The notes under the pieces: generated by a model
What the model saw: the letters and a program-made list of their open reading frames with translations, nothing else
Databases searched by the model: none
What the model was told of the DNA's origin: nothing
Assembly (NCBI RefSeq): GCF_000224145.3
Contig: NC_020168.2
Location: 1,058,518-1,122,517 of the forward strand
Length of the DNA stretch: 64,000 bases
Direction: 5' to 3'
Source of the DNA: Ciona intestinalis
Lineage: Eukaryota > Chordata > Ascidiacea > Phlebobranchia > Cionidae
Part shown: positions 9,901-19,988 of the stretch, in pieces
How positions within the stretch are numbered: the stretch's first letter is position 1
Layout of the letters: the number at the start of each line of letters is the position of its first letter
Translations under genes and position numbers: made by a program

Positions 9901-12900
9901 CTATACGACTACACCACTATACACTTGTGATACAGTTGTACACAGGTTAACTATTTTATTAGTCTGTTAACTATTTTATTATGTCTGTTAAATTACAACT
10001 CACGTGATTGCTAAATTGTGCGGACTTTGAAAAAGTGTTAAATAACAAGTGTATATATCTTGCAACTGGAAATCCCAAAACTTTGATTTTCGCACGGTGC
10101 CTTAGAATGGTGTTTTTTGGCATCTGACCAAGCTTGGCTGAGGCAATAATTTCTCATGTCATATTACAAAGTGTTAGAAAAATGCGTTTTTTTAATGTTT
10201 GCAAGAACCGTTCTGTCATGTTGTTCTCGCAGTGTAATCGATGCGGTTAAAATAGAGCACATGTTCATGTGGTCAATAATTACAGATCTAAAAAAAGAAT
10301 AAGTATATTGTGGGGTGTCTGTTAGAAAGTTGATTTTATTATATTTATAAACAGAATTTTTTTATTAAAAAAATCTGGTTTTTGCAAGATCCAGACAGTG
10401 ACATTATCACTGATAAAGGGGAATTTTTGCAATCCTGATTGTAACTAATAGTTTGTGGTACAGATATAGCTTACTACCTACTTAGCAACATCAGTTATAA
10501 TGATACCATATTATCAGAACTAGAAGGCATAATATAAAGAAAAACGCGGTTGTGTGGAAATAATATTCCCTTTTGAAGGGATGTAACAATGGGCAGGATG
10601 CAAAGTTAAGGATAATCAATCAATCAAACTGATAACATGTCTGTGCGGTGATGAAAAGACTATAGAGAGATTTACAACAAAATCAAAAGCAACTCCTCAC
10701 TGGACCCTATTGTTCGTACAGGGCTGGGTGTAAGAGATTTTACAGAACAGTGTGCAGGCCACGGTAAAAATGTGCATCCATCAAAATGGGCTTGCGAGCT
10801 CATCTTATTTATGCTGACACTGTCAGCCTGACAGTATGGGACAATTTGAAAATTTAGTGATATGTGTTACGTCATAGATACTGATAGTATAAACTGTTAC
10901 TCAGACTTGGTTGCACAAGAGAAGGAGTTTATGGAATGGTAAAACATCCAGAGGTCGTATATATTATCAAATTGCCAAAGCAGCATAGTATTATGTTGTG
11001 CTGATGTGCATACAAACTACAAAGTATTCATTACAGTCGTGACAATTTGTTACTTTAATGAAGTGTGAAAGAGCGAACCTCTATCCGATTTCAAGCTTCT
11101 GCAGGCTAAATATTAAATGTTTCAACTGTATTTTTTACACAACTGTAAAAAAAGACAACATCAAGTTTTTTTTTTGCGAGAAAGAAATACTTGCAGGCAG
11201 CACACCTAGTCCTGAAAATAAGGATATCAGCGCCAGACTATAAGTAGAAATGTAATATTGTGTTTTGCATCACCTGTGCTAGGTGTGGATGTATTTTTAT
11301 CGTTTAGCCTGCCTGTGGTTTATTAATTTGGTAAGTAATAATTTAAAATGCAGGCACAGAAAAAAAGAGTTCCTTCATTCTTTGGAAGGGTAAATACGCA
11401 TGTGCATGAAAGGTTGATTGCATGAACATTAATGTTTGTAGCATTCATTGTAGAAATGTGACATGATACTATACATCTAATATAAAATTAACAAGATATT
11501 ATTTTATCACAAAATGATGTACTTCATAAGTACAGTACTTCCTTGATTATTTAGTTATAAAAATATTTAACAAAACTGGCAAAAAAAAGCAATTGAATAA
11601 GGGAGTTTTTATAATGATACAACCTGATGATCAACCAATGTCATAAAACCAGATACTGTATGAAATAAAAATGAAACTAATTTAAAATTACTATGAAGCA
11701 TCATTAACATTTATGATGTATATATAGTATATATGGAATTTAAAAACTTGTTTTATTCTATGTTTGCACTGTAAAGCCCCTTTATAAACAGATTTTAGAA
11801 TTTTAGTCAATCAAGGATGGTAAGGATAATCAAGGGAGTTCTGTATTACACATCCACTAACATTTTTCTATGTTCGTATATACAACATTACATTTGTACC
11901 TGATAACAGAAGGTATTTAACCTTTTCCATACGGCTCAATTTTTACTGTGGGGGTCGAGTTAGTCAAAAACAATCTGTTTCATAGATATGTTTGTTGGAA
12001 AAAGTTTTACAAGCCTATATTTTGATATTTTGATGTCATCATCATTGAACGTGTTTGTTTTAATAATTTAAGTGCCTGGTTGAATTTGACGAGAATAACC
12101 TGGTACAATTGTTTTGTGGTTAGTTTAATATTCGGCTGAAAAGTTTTTTAGTTTAATATTTAGCGAAGACAATTGAGATAAGCAATACATAAAAGTTTTG
12201 GACAATTTATAAACTCTTATTTCAAAAAAATGTTTTGTTTTACTTTTTTTCCAAAGAGTTAAACTTCTGATATTTTTAAATTGTTTAGCGAATTTTGTTG
12301 TGTTTTTTTCTTTCATTAGGTGGAATAAATCTTTCAAATATCAAATACATACTTGATAGATGTTGCAGTGAAACACAGTGTGTAGGTTGACAAAATGTTT
12401 TAGGATAGAATTAACATTTAAAAAACAGCTTAAGTAATTTGGGTTATTATGTTGTTTAGTGAAAATTTATAATGAAAATATGAAATATTATTTAAATAAA
12501 AATCAAGAAGTTGGGGTTTGGTTTACACTGTACTGGGGGCGGGGGCTGCTACTTAGGAATTGTCGGCTTTAATTGAATGTGAAACTAACAAAAAGCTTAA
12601 CAATTAACATAATAATCTCACTAACTTGTAATCATTCGTCTTTCTTTAAATGTATTTCATAAAATGTCAAACTTTCTGGTGTTACATTATAGAAAATTTG
12701 TGCATGAACTTTGTTAACTCCAATAGTATAATATCGTAGGTAAATACTTTAGCCCAGATGTGTAAGCCATGTATGAGCTGCACAATGCACCCGAATAAAA
12801 CGAGTTATATCTATGATTGGGATATATTGCCCCAACTTTTTGGATTGTAAACGCAATAAAGACCTTATCCACAAAAAAAAAACTTCAGTGTTGTTTAAAT

Positions 12901-15900
12901 TTAATGTTTCTAGGGCAAAAAGAAAAAGATTCGTGCGATGTTGTACGTTTCACCAGATGCTCTTCGTGTTGTGGAAGATTCAACTAAAGCTTTGTTGCTC
13001 GATCAAACAATTGAAAAAGTTTCATTTTGTGCTCCTGACAGAAATTACGAGAGAGCTTTCTCTTACATATGTAGAGATGGAACAACACGTAGATGGATAT
13101 GCCATTCATTCTTTGCAGTAAAAGATTCGGTAGGTTAATCATTAAAAAAATTGCATGTGAAGTCTTTGTAAGATCCAAATTGTTGCAAAGTATGTGCCAA
13201 ATCTATTTCATGTTCTAAAATATTTGTTTAAAATAAATGTTGATTGTCACAGGGTGAGAGATTGAGTCACGCGGTTGGTTGTGCATTTGCTGCTTGCCTT
13301 GAAAAGAAACAAAAACGAGAAAAAGAAACTGGTGTAACTGTTACTTATGATCAAAATCGAACAACTTTTACAAGAGAAGGTTCATTTAGAGTGAAGACAT
13401 TGACAGAACAACAAGAAGAAGCAAAACAAATTAATTCAGGTTTAAACTATGAAAAAAAATTAATGAAAATTATTAAATTGCTATTATGTTCTATTTTTTA
13501 ACATTACCACGATGTTATTACAATATCTAATTCTAGTTTATCTGCACAGGTTTATCAACCACAAGTGATGTAAACCATGTTCAAGTTGAAGTTCATAATC
13601 CAAGTGCTATACCACGACGACATGCACCTTTACATTTAATAAGACAAGCATCTCAAAGGTAATGTTATCATTTCACTAATCAAGCCGGAAAAATACATTT
13701 TTCAACACTGTCCGCTAATTTACATAAAGAATTTATATTAAATACTTCTGCTTTATAAATATATTAAGCTGGGGGAATGATGGAACACCTTTAGCACATA
13801 ATGTCCAAATAAAACAATTAACAACAGTCTCTGGGAGTCGTGAAGATACTGTTTTATAGTTCTTTGAATCTTCTCTGTTTTCTACCAAGTAAGACGAGAA
13901 AATAGAATAAACGTGTTCCATCTTCTTTCACCCTACTAAAATAAACATTGTATATATGAAATAAAGTTTAATTTTTTTGATTAACATCAGGGGCGTTTCC
14001 AGGAATTTAAAAAGGGGAGTCCGGACCCCCGTGGGGTCAGCAAGTATTTTGTTTAGAAAATGGCCTCATATAAACGTAACGCGCCTGATAAAAACATACC
14101 CTGACTAACATAAATTATAATGCACACACTGGCGCAAATAGACCTGCTCAAAAGGCTACCCACTAATTTGCGCCAAAGGCGCAAAAAAAAATTGTGCTTA
14201 AACCCCCACCTTTCTACTGTAAGAACCCCCCGTTTTAGAAATCTATTTAAATAACCACGTAAGTAATTTTTCGCCTTTAATTGCGAAATCCTAAGCGGAA
14301 ACACTGGCCGCACAGTAACTCGCAGGTGCCGCTGTTCCTGACTTTCCAAGAGTAAATTTCTAACGATCGAATTTGTTTGAACTAGGTTTCGTTACAAACT
14401 CTAATGTGAAGTCCGCGTATTCACTCTCTCATATTCGGATTCGATTACATATACAAAAATGCATAGAATAACGCCGAAATTAACGAATCCTGATTCCGCC
14501 CATTCCTAGTTTTTTTACACGTGATTAAGCACCTTATACTAATCCCGGGTATAAATATTCACACCAATAATAGTGTAACTTTAGATTAAAGACCTTCAAT
14601 TAATTTAATAAAATATAACATAAAATTGGTTTTAAACTACAATGATATGACTGCTTTACCATTTTTTAATAGGAGGTGTTCTTATTTTCCCTCCAAAAAA
14701 AAAAAATTTTTTTACTAAAAAAAATGTTTTTTTTTTCAAATAATATTCAAAGGGGGGTCCGGACCCCCGTGACCCCCCCTTGTATACGCCCCTGATTAAC
14801 ATAGCTATAATAATTTAAAGAGCCCTATCTATGGTTTTCATGGTTGCGCCGTTTTTGGTATAAGAACAAAGTTTATATCTACTGATGATAAATTAACAGC
14901 TACTTGGTGAAAGTTTGTTTGAATTTAAAAGTTATGAAGGTTTAAAAAATCATATTTTTCAAAAACTGCACTCCCAGGCACTGTGACATCACAATAGAGT
15001 ATTTCGTTCCTGGGGAAAACCCGGCCTATCAGTGATTTATCATTTAATGGCTTCAGCAACTTATTGGCGGTTACTGCCTAGCCTAGAGATTAGTGTGTTT
15101 ATTTTATTGCAAATTAACTGTTAACATTGTCGTTGTGTTGTGTGACCCCTCCAAGTATATAAACGAATAAGTGCACTTTTTATTTGTATGATATGCTCTT
15201 ATAAACTTTCCAGAACATTTGTTTCAAAGAACAAGCAGGATGGTGACAAAGCATTGAATTCTCCATTCAAACGAAATTATTCTCTTCCATTAAACAACTT
15301 ACCATCAAACACCAGCAGACTGCACAGGCCAATTATGAATCCTGGTAAAATAATTGTATCACTTATTGTTTGTACTAAATATTAAAGAATATCATTTGTG
15401 GCGCGGTATTCAGTTTTAGCTCACCTTGTTATGTTGTGAACATGCAACATGTTTAACCTATCAACAAAATTTTGACTAGGTTTTATTTAATTGAATTTTA
15501 TAGGCAAAGGATGTCAGCTATATCAAGCTTTATTTGGAAAGTTAGTGCAGTATTAAATTATCTTCAAACTTATTTCTATTTTTTGATTAACGTCATAAAG
15601 TTGATGGTGTATCTGATGTTTCTCATTTTTGCTATATACTTACAAAAATAAAATAGTATAGTATCGTCTCGACGCATATTTTGAACTCTAGGCATCTATG
15701 ATACTCACTACTCTAAATGCGTTTAAGGCTAAAATAACTTTGCGAAGTTGTTACATTATTTGTGATGTCTAACTGTTTTTTGTTTAATAATAATTAAAAA
15801 ATGTTAGATGAGTGAAATAATATTTAACTTATTCAATCTGAATTTAAGTTCCAGAATTAGAAGAGCAGCCTTTTGACATCAGTGGAATCTGTTCGCAAAT

Positions 15901-16838
15901 AACCAACACATTTTCTAACAATAATGATGATCCATTTTCCAAAGCACCGATGCCACGATTATCATCACCAACATCTGTCAAACGAGGTAATTTTTCACCT
16001 TTTAAAACTACTTTTCTTATTATCGTTATAACTTTCTTATTACTTTTCTTATTATCGTTATGAATTTCTTATTATCGTTGTAATATGGTGTTGGTTTCAT
16101 ACATCGTATGTCTACTTAGAAGTTATCAGTTTACACATATGTAACATTTTTAGAATGTCTGCAATGCTTAATTACTAGTACCTCTATCTTCTTTACTGCA
16201 GATCAATATCCTACATTACTCAGGATCATATATTTAGATCATAAAATGAACAAAAGTTACCAGAAACTCGATTTTACGCCAATGTTTTCTAATGTAACAG
16301 TTTAAACGTAAATATCTCTAAAGTATGCAACCGATGTTAAAATACCCGGTGCTGACAGAGTCCAAATTGAATACAACTAAACCTCCCGAATTGAATACAA
16401 CTAAACCAAAAAATAACTTCATGGGCCCTTTTTTTTTACACACCAAATTCTGGTTTTGATTACTCCAACCGCTGTGGCATATTTGACTATTTTTGTATCA
16501 AAATCAATAATTCTTTTATTTTGTTTTTAGAACCAGTTGTTGAAACAACTCCAATGAGTAATTTAAACAACTCGCTTATGCAAAAATCTTCTTCACCTAT
16601 TCATGATACAAACCCATGGGCAGCAGACACGCGTTTACAAAGTTTTGATTCAAGTTTCCAAACGAATTCTTATTCCACTTCTGAAGCAGATAAATGGCTA
16701 AATAATCTTGAAAAACACGTTGCTGCACCAGCATTGAATCAGCAGTACAGCGTGTTTAGTGATACTGTAAATCCATCAAGCCAGCTATCTCAGATACCTC
16801 CATGGTCTAATAAATCTGGCTTTGAAGTTAAAATTTAA
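6963..16838 (+). CDS. numb: Numb, PTB-domain endocytic adaptor (Notch antagonist)
   Basis: Numb is a cortical, asymmetrically inherited adaptor that binds receptors through its PTB domain and recruits AP2 and other endocytic proteins to dampen Notch. Nine coding exons give about 442 aa: 6963-7091, 9400-9474, 11354-11389, 12914-13129, 13253-13439, 13550-13658, 15214-15344, 15849-15986 and 16531-16838. The start [12 protein letters not shown] precedes [11 protein letters not shown]. The PTB domain, about residues 25-165, contains [36 protein letters not shown] and [20 protein letters not shown]. Then come [23 protein letters not shown] and a DPF AP2-type motif near residue 322. The C-terminus GFEVKI parallels vertebrate FEIEL, but the preceding NPF is PPW here. 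The first intron is 2.3 kb, and the sixth carries two transposon insertions. Vertebrate Numb is longer (about 600-650 aa). Confidence 0.95.
7452..8652. mobile_element. hAT-like non-autonomous element in numb intron 1
   Basis: It starts TAGGGATGTG and ends CACATCCCTA, perfect 10-base inverted termini. Subterminal GAGC/GCTCGG-rich stretches follow on both ends (near 7475-7530 and 8570-8645). The flanking octamers GCATGTTA (7444-7451) and GCACGTTG (8653-8660) agree at 6 of 8 positions, as expected of an old 8-base duplication. The 1.2 kb interior has no recognisable transposase; the reading frames inside it are short and match no family. Confidence 0.7.
8722..8760. mobile_element. Solo terminus of the CAGTACTTCC-type MITE
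   Basis: AAGTACTTCCTTGATTATCC matches the terminal sequence of the complete element at 11533-11843. No partner end is seen nearby, so this is a fragment or a solo end. Confidence 0.4.
11354..11389 (+). other. numb: numb PTB micro-exon (36 nt, 12 aa)
   Basis: This tiny exon encodes [12 protein letters not shown]. It is bounded by TGCAG before and GTAAAT after and is in phase 0 on both sides, so it can be skipped without a frameshift. It sits exactly where vertebrate Numb has its alternatively spliced 11-residue PTB insert, which also ends in a basic-FFG motif. Reading from 9474 straight to 12914 would leave the short-PTB form. Confidence 0.85.
11533..11843. mobile_element. TA-flanked MITE in numb intron
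   Basis: The left end CAGTACTTCCTTGATTAT is mirrored by ATAATCAAGGGAGTTCTG at the right end, and a TA dinucleotide flanks each side. Terminal CAGT and a TA duplication suit the Tc1/mariner-pogo superfamily. At 311 bases without a reading frame it is non-autonomous. Confidence 0.65.
13766..13938. mobile_element. TAGTAGGGTGGGG MITE, copy in numb intron 6
   Basis: It opens with GGGGGAATGATGGAACACC and closes with GTTCCATC..CACCCTACTA, with the family interior AATTAACAAC and GAGAAAATAGAATAAA. It is somewhat diverged and lies next to a hAT-like insertion. Confidence 0.7.
13980..14802. mobile_element. hAT-like element with perfect 8-bp target duplication
   Basis: The element spans 13988-14794. 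It starts CAGGGGCGT and ends CGCCCCTG, with GGGGTCCGGACCCCCGTG-like subterminal palindromes near both ends. It is flanked by an exact octamer ATTAACAT at 13980-13987 and 14795-14802. Length is 807 bases and no transposase frame is seen, so it is a non-autonomous hAT-type insertion. It is in the intron between numb exons 6 and 7. Confidence 0.88.
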
Positions 16839-18179
16839 CTTTAATTCATATGTACAGTACAGCAATAATGAACTTACATGACCTTTTGCTTTAAAAGGTG
16901 CATTTTAAGGAGGTGCTGCATGGTGTTCTTTCTTTAATATAAAGTAAATCAAGTTTGTCACTATACTCAAAACAATTATTTTATAAAGTTTAATCATATT
17001 AAAGTGCTTGTGAATAATTAAACCCCTTTTTATTGCTGTTTAAATTTATGTATATAGTTGTGATATTTAACCAATTTAAGGTACTGACATTTTTTAAATT
17101 TGCGGCACTTTACACTTAAATTTTTGTTTATTTTAATGTACAAGTCATAAATTATTACAATAGTGTATCATTGCCAATCAGCAGCATATTGCAATAATGT
17201 TGTAATTTATGGTAAAAACGAATACTTCTGTTGTTCTGGTTTTAAGTGTTTAAATTCTATCTTTCTGACAATATCAAGAAAACTCTAATTGCCAAAATAA
17301 GATGTATGGCTCTCGGCAATATAATAGAATTCTTGCCCTAATGAAATTTTGATATTAAATTTGTCTATAAGAAAAGCATGAATGCAAGCAGGGAGAATGA
17401 AAAGCCACTTAATATTGCACAATAAGCCTACTTTTTAGATTCACAATCTATTAAAAACCGTAAATTTATAGTCTAAACTAAATTTCCAAACTAAAAACTA
17501 TGTGGTACGCGCGCAGTACCTACACTTAATGGTGGCGTGAGGCAAAGGATTTTCACAATTGTAAAATCGTTTGGTATCTTGTACTTGTTTGGCGGAAAGG
17601 TGGAAAAAATTATTGAAGTGGGACGCATTGAAAATTTTAAAGCACTGGTTTACTTTATTAACATTCATCGTTAGTTAAACATCATATGGTTAATATTGAC
17701 TTCTTACACCACCTTATTACTGCGGGGTTTGTTCACACTCTAAAAAATGATTTTAAAAGAGATAACAACGGAAAATAGTTGATTATGCGTGGAATAAATA
17801 TAACAATAAATGACTAATCATTTTTTAATTACATTTAAACGAATTTCACTTCAAATAAAGATTAAAAAGTCGGTCACTAGGTTGATGCAATTGTCGGTAT
17901 GTGTCCTGCCCAATGGCACAACCACAATTGCTGCAGCTCCTTTAACTACTGAGCCATGGCGGCGGAAAAATAGTCACTTATTACAATACTGCACTTTAAA
18001 TGAAAAGTTTTTTTATGTATAGAAAGCTCTGCATTTTACCATTGTGTTAACACTTGCATGATTTACAGATGAGCGTGTGTTGGAAAATAATGAATGAACA
18101 AGATGATGCCCTAAGGTTGAATAATCGATACATGTGAATCACATGCATCCATCAGAAATAAATTCAGTTTGTCTATGTA

Positions 18180-18567
18180 AAGACGGAACCCTTAAGCACA
18201 TATTGCCCAATATTTCTAAATTCTATACAGTGGAGTGGGGGAAGATGGAACACTTGAGAACATATTGCCCAACATTTTTAAATTCAAAATATAGGGCGTA
18301 CATGACGGTTATTGGGTGATACCGCGAATTGACAGGCTACTAGCATTCCTTTTTTTAATTGACAACAGTTCAAAAAATATAATAAAACACGCGATGACTT
18401 ATTTCGCGATTCGCACATCAGGTGTAATTTTAAAAACTCGGAAACACAGGGTAAGACGCCACAGTTTAAAATCATTGTTAATTTTGAATAATAAGTGAAT
18501 CCATTAATATGACTATACGTAAATACAACGAAAAAATACTGTATACACTTTGAAAATCTAACATTCT
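18180..18567. mobile_element. MITE-like repeat family 2, copy 2, duplicated left end
   Basis: The body 18228-18567 is collinear with 4851-5145. The leading segment (CACATATTGCCCAA and following) is present a second time just upstream at 18180-18227, giving a partial tandem duplication of the left end. Confidence 0.6.
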
Positions 18568-18593
18568 TCTCCGTGCCTCAATGCTATATAGGT

Positions 18594-18788
18594 GTAGTAT
18601 TGGGTGGGGAAAGATGGGACACCTTTTCATTATTTTCTTGTCCCATTTGGTAGTAAACAAAGAACATTCGAAAAATTATTAAACCGTTTGCTAATTCCCA
18701 CAGGATGCTCGTAATTGTTTAAAACACGATCAGAGCGTTCGAGTATTATGTGCTAAAGATTTCCAATCTTCCACCACCCTACTATATA
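18594..18788. mobile_element. TAGTAGGGTGGGG MITE
   Basis: It starts at TGGGTGGGGAAAGATGGGAC and ends CCACCACCCTACTATAT. The interior has the shared GGTAGTAAACAAAGAACATT and TTTAAAACACGATCAG blocks. Confidence 0.8.
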
Positions 18789-18827
18789 TGTCCGGTTGTT
18801 TAATCCGTCCGAAAGCTCGTACGGAAC

Positions 18828-18938
18828 ACCTACTTAGCGCACACGCCCACAACAGCAGCGAAGAGCCTTGACCCCATTGGCCATTACTTCTGGATTAGAA
18901 GCAGGCGCGTTAACCATTTTGCCACGGCGTAGGGCAAC
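18828..18938 (-). mobile_element. SINE tRNA-head fragment
   Basis: This is the reverse of the SINE head: CGCCCACAACAGCAGCGAAG, then GGCGCGTTAACCATTTTGCC and ACGGCG. Only the tRNA-like part and the start of the body remain. Confidence 0.7.
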
Positions 18939-19222
18939 TAATCTCCAATATTGCACATATAGTTCATATTCTCTGATAAGGAATATGAGTAAGATGTGTA
19001 TTACACATATTTTTTTAACGGAGTAAGATAGAAGCTTTCTTCGTTGCTTCGGCATTTCAGACTTTGTCATTTTCTAATAAAACGTGCCTGTTTATTTAAT
19101 TTCTGGCTCTCTTGTTATTCAGCGCTCTTTTCTTAGTGACGTCATACTTTGTTTTGTTGTTGTTTTTGCTGCAGTAAGATGAATTAATGGTTCAAATGAA
19201 GCGTTTGATTTGTAGTAGTTAA

Positions 19223-19369
19223 TACTAAAACATGAAAGCTGAGGCATAATTTTTTATATTCAACTCTCAGGCATATTCTGTTATGCATTAACTCTCAGGC
19301 ATAATACAACAGAACATGCCCAGGAGTTAAATTTAAAAAAAAATATGCCTGAGTTTACACGTTTTAGTA
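19223..19369. mobile_element. Fold-back element, almost fully palindromic
   Basis: The left half starts TACTAAAACATG and contains CTGAGGCATA and AACTCTCAGGCAT. The right half is its near reverse complement, ending ATGCCTGAGTTTACACGTTTTAGTA. The whole 147 bases could fold into one long hairpin with a short loop. There is no coding capacity. Confidence 0.7.
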
Positions 19370-19988
19370 TCTGCCGTTCGTAATACTAAGATTAAATAAT
19401 AATGAGTTTGCTTATCTATTTTAATATGGGTGCCAGTGGACAGTCCTTCCTGGCTGCGTTATATGCTAAACCTAACAACCACTAACCAGTAAATAACTTT
19501 CAACCCTAAACTTCGATTGCCACTATAACTTCTATTACCTCCTACCTAACTATTAGTAACCTGCAACACCTCCCACCAGCTTTATCTGTACCGTACCAGA
19601 GAATTTATTACTAGTGCCGTAACATCTACTTGCGGCTAAAGGTTCGACTGGTTTAATTAGTGTATGTCTTGATGTCTGCTATATCCACGAACGAACTAAT
19701 TAAAGGAACCAGTGCCATTATATTCCTTCTAAACGCTAAATTTATTTATATATCCTTAACATTTTTTTTAGAGATTAGAGATTGGGGAAAGGAAGTTAAA
19801 ATAAAATAAAACAACAAATTGTTAGGCTTCTCAGTTTAGCTGCATGTAACTTCAAAGAAGTGTTGTTGATATAGCAGGGCAAACAGCCATTTTTATTAAG
19901 TATAATTAACTATTTAACATTGTATGCATAAGCCATGAGTCATAACCCGATGTCTATTTATCTTTAGAGTCTAATTTGTCACCTTAAA

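Larger units (their letters stand above)
16839..19988. other. Intergenic spacer between numb and GPR137-type gene
   Basis: The left part should hold the numb 3' UTR and is AT-rich. From about 18.2 kb it is repeats: a family 2 MITE-like copy with a duplicated left end, a TAGTAGGGTGGGG MITE, a SINE head and a fold-back element. A perfect TGACGTCA lies at 19137-19144. No coding exon is recognised. Confidence 0.55.

Noticed and set aside
15504-15543. Possible extra numb exon after a TATAG acceptor
   Set aside because: Including it needs a poor donor and interrupts the natural join MNP-VPELEEQ; direct splicing 15344 to 15849 keeps the frame and the family alignment.
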